A stretch of 11,461 nucleotides of DNA, from NCBI GenBank assembly GCA_937877605.1, contig CALFJA010000030.1, positions 1 to 11,461 on the forward strand, given 5' to 3'. A model generated the notes under the pieces. It did no database searches. It worked only from the letters and a program-made list of their open reading frames with translations, and was not told the origin of the DNA. Shown here piece after piece: positions 1-7,690 of this stretch. A program made the position numbers and the translations under genes. Every line of letters starts with the position of its first letter. The stretch's first letter is position 1. The DNA comes from an uncultured Prevotellaceae bacterium. GTDB lineage: Bacteria > Bacteroidota > Bacteroidia > Bacteroidales > Bacteroidaceae.

Positions 1-2594
1 GTAAGGTGGCAGGTCTGAACATCATCAACGAAGGTGGTGCTCCTGGTGCAGGTTCTAAGATTCGTATCCGTGGTGGTTCGTCTCTTTCCGCATCAAACGA
101 TCCTCTCTATGTTGTCGACGGTCTGCAACTTGACCCGGCAGGTATCGCAGGTATGAACCCGCTGGCCTCCATCAACCCGAACGACATTGAGAGCTTCACC
201 GTGCTGAAAGACGCTTCGGCAACTGCCATCTACGGTTCACGAGCTTCTAACGGTGTGATCATCATCACCACCAAGAAAGGACGCGCCGGACAGAAAGCCA
301 AAGTTTCTTACAGCGGTAACATCTCTATCGCCACAAAGACCAAGACACTCGATGTATTCGATGGCCCCAGCTTCCAGCAGTTCGTTGCCGACCGCTTCGG
401 CATTGACAGTCCTGAGTATGCATTGCTGGGTTGGTATGACGAAGCCGGCGTACAGCACTTCGCCAACACCAACTGGCAGGACGAAATCTATCGCACCGCC
501 ATCAGCACCGACCACAACATCACTGTAACTGGTGGTACGGCAAATGTTCCTTACCGTGTATCTATGGGCTTCACCAACCAGCCTGGTATCGTTAAGTCGA
601 CAATGTTCCGCCGCTACACCGGAAGTTTCAATGTTTCACCGGTTTTGATGAATGACCACCTCCGTCTGAATGTTTCCGGTAAACTCATGTATGCAAAACG
701 CCGCTGGGACAACGGTGCCGTTGGTGCTGCAGCATACATGGATCCTACAAAACCGGTTCGCTTGAACCAAGACATCTACAACAATTACTTCGGCGGATAC
801 TACCAGTGGTACAAACGCGCAGGCTATCCCAACGATACACAGTGGGAATATGCTTTCGACGGAAACGCCACTGCCAACCCGGTAGCCCTGACAGAGATGA
901 ACGGAGAGAAACACGATGCCAAGACATTCCAAGGAAACTTCGGAGTTGACTACGCATTCCATGGATTCGAAGACCTCCATCTGCTGGCTAACCTCTCTGG
1001 GAACCTCACGCTTGGACGCTCTCATACCAACAACAGTCCGTATTCCACATCAAGCTACTACTATGGAAGCCGCGCCTGGGGAGAGAACAAGAACTACAAC
1101 AACATCTTCAACATCTTCCTGCAGTACACCAAAGAACTGAAGAAGGATGTACACAACCTGGATGTACAGGTAGGTTATGAGTGGCAACGCTATCGTGCTA
1201 CCAGCGACGGATGGAACTACGGTATCATCCCCTACACCGCTTCTGTAGGTGCTGGCGAACGCTATGGCGAACCGACCAATGAAACCAGATGGGGCACAGA
1301 AAACCGCCTGCGCTCTTGGATCGGCCGTTTGAACTACACCCTGTTGAACCGCTACCTCTTCACCTTCACCATGCGTGCCGACGGTTCGTCACGCTTTGCA
1401 AGAGGCAACGAATGGGGTTACTTCCCTGCTGCAGCCTTCGCATGGCGTGTTAAGGAAGAGGCTTTCCTCCGCGACAACAACACCATCAGCGACTTGAAAG
1501 TCCGTTTGACTTACGGTAAGACCGGTCAGCAGGACACCGGTGACGCAGGAAACTTCTACTACTATCCGACCATTTCCTCAAACAATAATCATGCATTCTA
1601 CCCACTCTTCGGCGACGGCACTACCATCCGACCGGATGTTTACAACACCGACCTGACCTGGGAGAAGACGACCACCTACGATGCTGGTCTCGACCTGAGT
1701 CTCTGGAACGACCGCGTAAGCGTGAGCGCCGACTGGTACTACCGCAAGACTACCGACCTGATTAACAAAATCTATACACCGGCTGGTTCTAACTTCAAGC
1801 CGCAGATGATTGGTAACATCGGTGAACTCCACAACATGGGTGTTGAATTCATGGCAACCGTTCGTCCAGTCGTTTCCAAGAACTGGAACTGGGAAGTTAC
1901 CTACAACTTCACCTACAACAAGAACAAGATTGACAACCTTGCCAGCGACCTGATCGAATACGGTGGTATCGGTATGTCAAAGAACGGAATGGCTTATCAA
2001 ACCGGACACGCTGCAACTTCGTTCTATGTTTACAGACAAGTTTACGACGCTAACGGCAACATCGTTCCTCACACATTCGTTGACCGCAACGGAAACGGAT
2101 ACCTCGACAGCGACGACCGTTACTTCTACTATCATGCAGATCCCGACTTCACCATGGGTCTTGGCTCGAAAGTTACCTACAAGAACTGGGACTTCAGCTT
2201 CAACTCCCGTGCCAGCCTCGGCAACCATGTGTTCAACAACAACATCAACGGTACATACATCAGCGGACAGGGCTTAGGCTCTACACTGAACTTCATGCAC
2301 AACATCCCGGTTGACGCACTGAAGTACAATCTGGTTGACGCTTCAGAAGCACAGGTGGCATCTGACTGCTGGATCCAGAACGCATCGTTCTTCAAGTTGG
2401 ACAACATCACCCTCGGTTACAGCTTCAACAAACTCTTTGGAAACAACATCAGCGGACGTGTATATGCTACTGTTCAGAATGTTCTCACAATCACCAACTA
2501 CGACGGACTCGATCCGGAAATTCAAGATGGTATCGAAAGCAATCTGTACCCAAGACCATTCACTTCCATCCTTGGTGTTAGTCTGAACTTCTAA
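1..2594 (+). CDS. susC: SusC-like TonB-dependent outer-membrane transporter, 5' end missing
   Basis: This is a SusC-family transporter that, with SusD, imports maltooligosaccharides across the outer membrane using TonB/ExbBD energy. The frame is already open at the left edge: the first whole codon is at base 3 (Lys), and the GTG at base 6 is an internal Val, not a start. About 863 residues are visible. SusC proteins are usually near 1000, so the signal peptide, the carboxypeptidase-regulatory-like N-terminal domain, the TonB box and the first part of the plug lie upstream. What remains begins in the plug: KVAGLNI, YVVDG (bases 108-122), then the typical plug end DIESFTVLKDASATAIYGSR and SNGVIIITTKKG (bases 183-281). 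After that comes a long beta-barrel rich in alternating aromatic residues. A DRNGNGYLDSDD loop at 2082-2117 resembles the Asp-rich turn common in this family. The protein ends in Phe (GVSLNF), as expected for barrel assembly. The starch substrate is inferred from the neighbours, not from this sequence. Confidence 0.95.
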   Translation, partial: KVAGLNIINEGGAPGAGSKIRIRGGSSLSASNDPLYVVDGLQLDPAGIAGMNPLASINPNDIESFTVLKDASATAIYGSRASNGVIIITTKKGRAGQKAKVSYSGNISIATKTKTLDVFDGPSFQQFVADRFGIDSPEYALLGWYDEAGVQHFANTNWQDEIYRTAISTDHNITVTGGTANVPYRVSMGFTNQPGIVKSTMFRRYTGSFNVSPVLMNDHLRLNVSGKLMYAKRRWDNGAVGAAAYMDPTKPVRLNQDIYNNYFGGYYQWYKRAGYPNDTQWEYAFDGNATANPVALTEMNGEKHDAKTFQGNFGVDYAFHGFEDLHLLANLSGNLTLGRSHTNNSPYSTSSYYYGSRAWGENKNYNNIFNIFLQYTKELKKDVHNLDVQVGYEWQRYRATSDGWNYGIIPYTASVGAGERYGEPTNETRWGTENRLRSWIGRLNYTLLNRYLFTFTMRADGSSRFARGNEWGYFPAAAFAWRVKEEAFLRDNNTISDLKVRLTYGKTGQQDTGDAGNFYYYPTISSNNNHAFYPLFGDGTTIRPDVYNTDLTWEKTTTYDAGLDLSLWNDRVSVSADWYYRKTTDLINKIYTPAGSNFKPQMIGNIGELHNMGVEFMATVRPVVSKNWNWEVTYNFTYNKNKIDNLASDLIEYGGIGMSKNGMAYQTGHAATSFYVYRQVYDANGNIVPHTFVDRNGNGYLDSDDRYFYYHADPDFTMGLGSKVTYKNWDFSFNSRASLGNHVFNNNINGTYISGQGLGSTLNFMHNIPVDALKYNLVDASEAQVASDCWIQNASFFKLDNITLGYSFNKLFGNNISGRVYATVQNVLTITNYDGLDPEIQDGIESNLYPRPFTSILGVSLNF

Positions 2595-2626
2595 TTACCT
2601 TATTAATAATATAAAAGAAAATCAAT

Positions 2627-4258
2627 ATGAATATCAAGGCTTTTAAAAATACAATAGCCGTGGTTCTCATGGCAATCGCCACACTGGCATTTACGGCTTG
2701 TGCAGGTGATGCGACCATCTTTGGTGGAACTCTGCACCCAGACAACCCCAACCCACAGCAAACCACCGATGTGGACTTTGATGCTCTCATGAACAAGATT
2801 TACGGAAACCTGGCACTTACAGGTCTTACAGGCCCTCATGGTGACAGCGACCTTCCCAGCGACATCGACGAAGGTATGTCCGTGTTCATGCGTGTTGTAT
2901 GGTATGCCAACGAATTTCCTTCCGACGAAGCGCTCTGTGCTTGGCTTACTGACGCAGGTGTTCCTGAATTCAACCGCGGTACCTGGGGCGACAACCATGC
3001 CCTGCTGCGTGGTCTCTACTATCGCTGTATGTTCGGTGTCACACTGTGTAACTTCTTCATCGACAATGCACCTGCAGAACTTGAGGAATACAACACGAAG
3101 ATTGCCGAAGCCCGCTTCATGCGTGCACTGTACTACTACTATCTGATGGATATGTATGCCAATCCTCCTTTCATCACACATATATCGTCTACAGCAGCAC
3201 CTCAGGCAACACGCTCTGAGGTATTCGACTTCATCGAGTCCGAAGTGAAGGACATCATTGGCGAAGGTTCCAGCAGTCAAGTTCTCTCTGCAGCAAAGAG
3301 CGTGAAATATGGTCGTGTAGATGTTGTTGCCGGCTACATGCTGTTGGCTCGTATCTATCTGAATGCAAAAGTTTACACCGGTACAGACCGTTGGTCAGAT
3401 GCCCGCACTTATGCTGAGAAGGCCATCAAGTCCGGTTACACCCTTTGCACTGATGGATTGAACGGCTACAATGCTTATCAGCTCCTCTTCATGGGTGACA
3501 ACGACACCAACGGTGCCCAGAACGAAATTATATTCCCTGTTCTGTTCGACGGCGAGTTGACACAGAGCTGGGGAGGTGTATTCCTCTGCGCTGGTATGGT
3601 TAATGCCGATGACTTGGCAGCCTACCCGACCGGCATCTCTTCAAACTGGGGTGGTATCCGTGCAAAGAAATACTTTGTAGAGAAATTCTTCCCCACCTTT
3701 GATGTTCCAGACGGAACTCCTGCCGACCTCATCGAAGTTGCAGGCGACGACCGTGCCTTGTTCATGACCCAGGGACACGAACTGGAAATCAATGCTGAAG
3801 ACAAGTTCCAGCAGGGTTATGGATATGTTAAGTTCCTCAACACCCATGCTGACGGTTCCGCGACACACAATTCCGAACACACAGACTACGACTTCCCGCT
3901 CTTCCGTCTGGCAGAGGCTTACCTGACCTATGCAGAGGCCGATGCACGCCTGAACGGTGGTTCCTGTGGTGCTACTGCACTGGGTTACATCAAAGAACTG
4001 CGTGAGCGTGCTCATGCTAACAGCGAGCTGAATTCCTTCTCACTTTCTCAGATTGAAGACGAGTGGAGCCGCGAATTTGGTTTCGAAGGTCGCCGTCGTA
4101 TGGATCTGGTACGCTTCGGTCACTTCACCGGCGTACCCCGTATTTGGATTGGCGGAACAGCAAGTGGCGGAACTCTGCCCAGCACCCGCAACATCTTCCC
4201 ACTTCCTTCAAGCGACTTGATTGCAAACCCGAATCTGAAACAGAACCCGGGCTACTAA
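2627..4258 (+). CDS. susD: SusD-like starch-binding outer-membrane lipoprotein
   Basis: A 543-residue SusD-family protein, the lid of the SusC transporter that binds starch chains at the cell surface. The N-terminus is a lipoprotein signal (MNIKAFKNTI, a hydrophobic stretch, lipobox AFTAC with Cys25). The start ATG lies 32 bases after the susC stop behind an A-rich leader (aaaagaaaatcaat). The central part looks like the helical TPR-type fold (RFMRALYYYYLMDMY near 163-177, ARIYLNAKVYTG near 241-252). The C-terminus has the family signature FGFEGRRRMDLVRFG (484-498) and RNIFPLPSSD followed by NPGY. Compared from memory with B. thetaiotaomicron SusD, many segments match closely (NEFPSDE, ARIYLNA, AGDDRAL, PLFRLAEAYLT, SREF-EGRRR-DLVRFG). 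It is therefore probably a true starch SusD rather than a distant paralogue. Apparent binding-site counterparts are Arg89, Trp106 and Trp341; two other positions look changed (see findings). Confidence 0.95.
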   Translation: MNIKAFKNTIAVVLMAIATLAFTACAGDATIFGGTLHPDNPNPQQTTDVDFDALMNKIYGNLALTGLTGPHGDSDLPSDIDEGMSVFMRVVWYANEFPSDEALCAWLTDAGVPEFNRGTWGDNHALLRGLYYRCMFGVTLCNFFIDNAPAELEEYNTKIAEARFMRALYYYYLMDMYANPPFITHISSTAAPQATRSEVFDFIESEVKDIIGEGSSSQVLSAAKSVKYGRVDVVAGYMLLARIYLNAKVYTGTDRWSDARTYAEKAIKSGYTLCTDGLNGYNAYQLLFMGDNDTNGAQNEIIFPVLFDGELTQSWGGVFLCAGMVNADDLAAYPTGISSNWGGIRAKKYFVEKFFPTFDVPDGTPADLIEVAGDDRALFMTQGHELEINAEDKFQQGYGYVKFLNTHADGSATHNSEHTDYDFPLFRLAEAYLTYAEADARLNGGSCGATALGYIKELRERAHANSELNSFSLSQIEDEWSREFGFEGRRRMDLVRFGHFTGVPRIWIGGTASGGTLPSTRNIFPLPSSDLIANPNLKQNPGY

Positions 4259-4270
4259 TTCTTATCTGAT

Positions 4271-4291
4271 TGCAACGCTTTGGCGTTCGCA
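4271..4291 (+). other. Small intercistronic hairpin between susD and susE
   Basis: TGCAACGC (4271-4278) can pair with GCGTTCGCA (4283-4291), giving eight base pairs with one bulged C and a four-base TTTG loop. It lies 12 bases after the susD stop and 37 before the susE start. No T-run follows, so it is unlikely to be a terminator. A role in RNA processing, stability or setting the D:E ratio is an inference. Confidence 0.45.
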
Positions 4292-4328
4292 AACATTCAA
4301 GTAAATGATCTTTAAAACATAAGAGAAA

Positions 4329-5468
4329 ATGAAAAAATTAACTATATTAGCAACAATGCTTCTGGGTCTGATTGCATTTACCGCTTGCTCTACCGACCGC
4401 GACGACAATCCTGTATTGTCAGTGCCAGAGGACGGTTTTGCACTCTATGCTCCTGGAATCGCTGCAAATGTTATTGACTTGGACGGAACTGAGCAACTTG
4501 TGTTCAAGTGCAACCAGCCCAACTACGGCTACACTGCGCCTGTGACCTATGTACTTCAGTTCTCTATTGACGGTGAGAATTGGGTTGAGACTACTGCCAC
4601 CCAGAACGACCCCAACGCATTGGCTGTTGACGGCAACGACTTGGCAGTAATCGTCACCAACGCTTTGGTTGAACAAGGTTATCTGGAAGAGGACTTCCCG
4701 ATGACATCTGATGTTTATGCCCGTGTTCGTGCTTATCTGTCGGGTAACGAAGCAAGCACTTCCGTACTATCATCTGTTGTTCATTTCCAGGCTTCCACCT
4801 CGTTCGCATTGCCCGCAATGGTTGTACCTGAGACACTGTACTTCACCGGTAATTTCAACGGCTGGAGCTGGGAGACCGCCGTCAAGGGTGTTCAGCAGAA
4901 CGGACAGCCCGAGACACTCTGGCACATCCTCTGGATTGACAATAGCGGATTCAAGTTCAACATTGAACCGGACTGGGATGGCAACGAAGTTGGATTCGAC
5001 GGCTTGAACAGCATCACCGGTAGTAAGGCTGATGATATCATTGCGAGCGACGGCAACATTGCCTCTTCCAACCCAGGTTGGTACATGGTGAAGGTTACCG
5101 TAACCCTCGTAGGCCGCTCTTATAAATACGACCTGGCCGTTGACCCAGTTCAGGTTTACCTCATTGGCCCGTGTACCAAGTCAGCTGCTTGGGATGCTGG
5201 TTTGGAAGACGAACTCTTCACTGTTCCCAGAAGCAACACAGAATTTGTTTCGCCCGCATTCGGCAACTCTACCCAAGGTGTGGAAGGCGACTGTGTCCGT
5301 GCCTATGCCGTGACTGGTCTGGGCGACTGGTGGCAGTCTGAGTTCATCGTCTTCAACGACGGCAACATTGCCTACCGTGGCAACGAGGGCGACCAAGACC
5401 GCGTTGGCGGCGCTGCCGGTCAGAAGCTGTATCTGAACTTCTCTACCGACAAGGGACGCATTGAATAA
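4329..5468 (+). CDS. susE: SusE-like surface starch-binding lipoprotein (two binding modules)
   Basis: A 379-residue lipoprotein with the layout of SusE, a non-catalytic surface protein that holds starch near the SusCD transporter. The start ATG follows an A-rich leader (aacataagagaaa). The signal is MKKLTILATMLLGLIAFTAC, with lipid-attachment Cys20 followed by STDRDD. Acidic residues just after the Cys fit the Bacteroidota surface-export signal for lipoproteins. Residues about 25-155 look like the N-terminal Ig-like SusE domain. Two carbohydrate-binding modules follow: about 168-270, opening with LYFTGNFNGWSW, and about 275-379, opening with VYLIGPCTKSAAW. Aromatic residues in these modules (Trp179, Trp181, Trp288, Trp334, Trp335) are candidate starch-stacking residues. 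Length and order match B. thetaiotaomicron SusE (about 390 residues). These proteins diverge fast, so the name rests on position and architecture more than on sequence identity. Confidence 0.85.
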   Translation: MKKLTILATMLLGLIAFTACSTDRDDNPVLSVPEDGFALYAPGIAANVIDLDGTEQLVFKCNQPNYGYTAPVTYVLQFSIDGENWVETTATQNDPNALAVDGNDLAVIVTNALVEQGYLEEDFPMTSDVYARVRAYLSGNEASTSVLSSVVHFQASTSFALPAMVVPETLYFTGNFNGWSWETAVKGVQQNGQPETLWHILWIDNSGFKFNIEPDWDGNEVGFDGLNSITGSKADDIIASDGNIASSNPGWYMVKVTVTLVGRSYKYDLAVDPVQVYLIGPCTKSAAWDAGLEDELFTVPRSNTEFVSPAFGNSTQGVEGDCVRAYAVTGLGDWWQSEFIVFNDGNIAYRGNEGDQDRVGGAAGQKLYLNFSTDKGRIE

Positions 5469-5482
5469 TCCCTCAATCTTTC

Positions 5483-5513
5483 TCTCTGGGCAGTGCCCTG
5501 CGCTGCCCAGAGA
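5483..5513 (+). other. Strong intercistronic hairpin between susE and susF
   Basis: TCTCTGGGCAG (5483-5493) and CTGCCCAGAGA (5503-5513) are perfect reverse complements, an 11-base-pair stem with a nine-base loop. It begins 15 bases after the susE stop. The bases after it (tgaataaacgaac) contain no T-run, so it does not look like a standard intrinsic terminator. It could protect the upstream mRNA from 3' decay or partly attenuate susF; either role is inferred. Confidence 0.7.
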
Positions 5514-5559
5514 TGAATAAACGAACATAATTTTTATTACGTTAAAACAAGAAACCAAA

Positions 5560-7056
5560 ATGAAAAAGTTATCAATATATTTGATGCTCGCAATTGCGGG
5601 TTTGTTCATGGCATCTTGTGGCCCCGAGGATAACGAATTTGCAGGCTTGACCATTGTTGACCCTGAAGAAGGTGTCGTAATCCCGGGATTCAATGCTGTT
5701 TCTACAGGTGCTATCGACTTGGCGCAATACGGCGATGAAGATCTCATTCAACTGTTCACGCTGACCGAGGCAGCACTGCCCGACGGATATACCGTTGGCA
5801 ATGTCCGTATCTACATCAGTCCCGTTGACGATCCTTCCAATGTTCAGAAGTTCGAAACCGACGGAACTTTCACCAAACAGGAACTCCAGAGTTATGTGGA
5901 GAGTGTTTATGGCAAGCGTCCGGCAGAGCGCCAGTTTGAAGCACATGTCTATGCTTCTGTGATTGATGCCAACGGTACGGGTGCATTGGTTGACGCCGGC
6001 ACCATCCTGCTGACCATCACTCCCGAGGCTCCGTTCATTGCACCGGCTTACTACCTCGTTGGAGGTCCGATGGACTGGTCCGCATCTTGTGCATCCAAGG
6101 AACAGGTCTTCAGCCACAGCGACCTTGATGTATACGAAGATCCCGTCTTCACCTATCTGCTCACAGCAACAGGCGACACCTGGTTTGCCATTGGCGACGA
6201 TGAGGCTTGCGATGCTGTTGCCAACGATGGAAACTGGTCGCTCCTGTTCGGTACTGAACTGGGCAATGGTAACAACGGAATGAGCGGAACCTTCAACCGT
6301 CGCACCCACCTGAGCGATGACGGTTCGTTCATGCTGCCTGCAGGTACTTACCTCATCAAGCTCAACTTGATGGACTACACCTATGAGATTTCACCTGTTG
6401 CATCTGCCTTCTACATGGTAGGTGCCATTCCCGGATGGAATGCTGAAGCAGCTGCAACGGCAATGTTCTTCCCACTGGGCGACAACAAGTATGCTTACAC
6501 CGCCTACTTTGAAGATGGTAACAACCTGAAGATTTGGGGCGAAGACGACCTGGGCAACTGGGATGCAGCATATGGTGCTGTTGAAGACAATTCAACTGCC
6601 CAGAATGGTTCGCTCGTCAACTCTGGTGCTGGTGCCATCATGGTTCCTGCCGCCGGTTACTGGACATTAGTGCTCGACTTCAACGCCATGTCTTACACAT
6701 GGCAGCCTGCTAATGAAGGTACGAGCTATGATAATGTCGGCCTCATTGGATCGTTCAACGGTTGGGGCAGTCAGGAGAACATGAAAGAAGTGGCTCCTCA
6801 CAACTGGTACATTCAGTATGCGATTGAAAGCGACAACACCGAGTTGAAGTTCCGCGCCAACGACGACTGGAGCTACAACTGGGGCTACGGTGCAAACACT
6901 GGCGACTGGACTGTTTCAACAGCAGACTTTGCCAAGGTATGTAGCAATGGTGCTGGCAACATTGTGCTCAATGCAGGTCTGTACGACTTCTACCTGAACG
7001 ATATTACTGGTGAAACTATCATCAAGGATATTACTAATAACTATCATCCAAGATAG
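5560..7056 (+). CDS. susF: SusF-like surface starch-binding lipoprotein (three binding modules)
   Basis: A 498-residue lipoprotein with SusF architecture: non-catalytic and starch-binding at the outer surface. The signal is MKKLSIYLMLAIAGLFMASC with Cys20, followed by acidic GPEDNE, consistent with surface export. The start ATG follows the leader aacaagaaaccaaa. Residues about 27-155 look like the N-terminal Ig-like domain. Three related binding modules follow: about 162-279 (YYLVGGPMDWSAS), 281-382 (FYMVGAIPGWNAE) and 389-491 (VGLIGSFNGWGSQ). Each repeats the pattern of a hydrophobic strand, Gly, a turn and a Trp, and ends in a strand with a Tyr (YTYEI, MSYTW, YDFYLND). Three modules against two in the gene before it is the known SusF/SusE difference, and the length is near that of B. 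thetaiotaomicron SusF (about 485). It is the last gene before a strong terminator, so it probably closes the transport operon. Confidence 0.87.
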   Translation: MKKLSIYLMLAIAGLFMASCGPEDNEFAGLTIVDPEEGVVIPGFNAVSTGAIDLAQYGDEDLIQLFTLTEAALPDGYTVGNVRIYISPVDDPSNVQKFETDGTFTKQELQSYVESVYGKRPAERQFEAHVYASVIDANGTGALVDAGTILLTITPEAPFIAPAYYLVGGPMDWSASCASKEQVFSHSDLDVYEDPVFTYLLTATGDTWFAIGDDEACDAVANDGNWSLLFGTELGNGNNGMSGTFNRRTHLSDDGSFMLPAGTYLIKLNLMDYTYEISPVASAFYMVGAIPGWNAEAAATAMFFPLGDNKYAYTAYFEDGNNLKIWGEDDLGNWDAAYGAVEDNSTAQNGSLVNSGAGAIMVPAAGYWTLVLDFNAMSYTWQPANEGTSYDNVGLIGSFNGWGSQENMKEVAPHNWYIQYAIESDNTELKFRANDDWSYNWGYGANTGDWTVSTADFAKVCSNGAGNIVLNAGLYDFYLNDITGETIIKDITNNYHPR

Positions 7057-7087
7057 TTGAATAAAATTTTATTTCTCTATCTATAGT

Positions 7088-7126
7088 AAGAGGGTTTCCC
7101 CACCATGAAGGGAGACCCTCTTTTTT
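7088..7126 (+). terminator. Intrinsic terminator after susF
   Basis: AAGAGGGTTTCCC (7088-7100) pairs with GGGAGACCCTCTT (7110-7122) over 13 base pairs with one G-T wobble and a nine-base loop. Six Ts (7121-7126) follow directly. This is a textbook Rho-independent terminator 31 bases after the susF stop. It separates the susCDEF unit from the amylase genes. Confidence 0.93.
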
Positions 7127-7360
7127 ATTGTTGCGAAAGCTGGGTCTTTTGGTTTCCTGTTGATCCCCAAAAATAATAAAAGGTACATGCGATGAAGTTA
7201 CCATCTGGCGAGCATCATGTCAAGATATCATCATTTATTTGCATAAAAGAGATGGACATGTGCACTTGACGGGCAAAGCGGAACATGAAGATGTGAGTTA
7301 TTCACAAGTCAAGCGTTCAACTATTTGGAAATCAGGCAATTACAATTTGTTTCCATTTGA

Positions 7361-7407
7361 GCCTCTTTTGCAGTGCGTTTGGGCGTCAAACGCTCGACGA
7401 AAGAGGC
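7361..7407. other. Two-stem hairpin in the intergenic region
   Basis: GCCTCTTTTG (7361-7370) pairs with CGAAAGAGGC (7398-7407): ten pairs, one a G-T wobble. Inside it, after a symmetric 4x4 internal loop, GCGTTTG (7375-7381) pairs with CAAACGC (7387-7393) around the five-base loop GGCGT. No T-run lies on either side, so terminator function is unlikely. It could be part of a small RNA, a repetitive extragenic palindrome, or the end of a decayed element. Confidence 0.55.
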
Positions 7408-7470
7408 CCTAACGCAATGCCATCGGACCTCAAACGGAAAACAATCGGCCAGCTGTGCTTTTTTGATACG

Positions 7471-7525
7471 CTGAAAAACATTTTTTCAATCCTCAAAAAC
7501 TATGACGCGAACGACTGAAAAACAT
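7471..7525. repeat. Short direct repeat CTGAAAAACAT
   Basis: CTGAAAAACAT occurs at 7471-7481 and again at 7515-7525, 44 bases apart start to start. Both copies have ACG close upstream. In A-rich DNA such a repeat could arise by chance; paired regulator sites are the alternative. Confidence 0.35.
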
Positions 7526-7610
7526 CCTGAATTTTCTTGATTTTAAAACATTTTAACGCACAGATGTAACCGATTGCGCAGAATTATTTCCCACTGAAAT
7601 GTTAAAAATC

Positions 7611-7628
7611 TATTTCCATATGGAAATA
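7611..7628. promoter_or_regulatory. Perfect 18-base palindrome, candidate operator
   Basis: TATTTCCATATGGAAATA reads identically on both strands. It ends four bases before the TATATTTG promoter element at 7633-7640, so it covers the place where the -33 box would lie. A symmetric site there is what a dimeric regulator would bind, blocking RNA polymerase or replacing a weak -33 box. The regulator is not in the window. Confidence 0.6.
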
Positions 7629-7632
7629 ACAC

Positions 7633-7640
7633 TATATTTG
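7633..7640 (+). promoter_or_regulatory. Bacteroidota-type promoter -7 element for the amylase genes
   Basis: TATATTTG matches the Bacteroidota -7 consensus TAnnTTTG exactly. Transcription would start a few bases downstream, giving a leader of about 45 bases before the ATG at 7691. The -33 consensus TTTG is absent at the usual distance; the nearest sequence is TTTC inside the palindrome at 7613-7616. That suggests a weak or activator-dependent promoter. Confidence 0.65.
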
Positions 7641-7690
7641 CATTACATAGACAACGACTGCAAACTGAAACAACTAAAAACCAAACAGAT

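Larger units (their letters stand above)
7127..7610. other. Long non-coding stretch between transport operon and amylase genes
   Basis: I see no convincing gene on either strand here. Open frames are very short (for example a 16-codon ATG frame from 7192) and have no recognisable product or good leader. No tRNA or IS terminal repeats are seen. The stretch holds the 47-base hairpin at 7361-7407, an 11-base direct repeat near 7471-7525, and A/T-rich sequence towards the amylase promoter. Its length, against gaps of 32-91 bases elsewhere in the locus, suggests a regulatory region, an unrecognised small RNA or a decayed insertion. Confidence 0.6.

Noticed and set aside
6..8. GTG at base 6 as the start of the susC gene.
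   Set aside because: The frame is open upstream of it, and the residues at this point belong to the middle of the plug domain, so it is an internal Val codon.
2603..3280. Open frame of 225 codons on the - strand over the susD start.
   Set aside because: It overlaps the well-supported susD lipoprotein in antisense; its product has no recognisable domain.
5526..5533. TAATTTTT upstream of susF as a separate promoter.
   Set aside because: It misses the final G of TAnnTTTG and has no TTTG box at the expected distance; such A/T runs are common in leaders here.
5572..6309. Open frame of 245 codons on the - strand.
   Set aside because: It is antisense to susF, has no leader or signal, and shows no known motif.
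7060..7073. AATAAAATTTTATT palindrome just after the susF stop.
   Set aside because: A pure A/T self-complementary run next to a strong terminator is not informative by itself.
7192..7242. Small ATG frame of 16 codons after the susF terminator.
   Set aside because: Too short, with no convincing leader, hydrophobic segment or known small-protein pattern.
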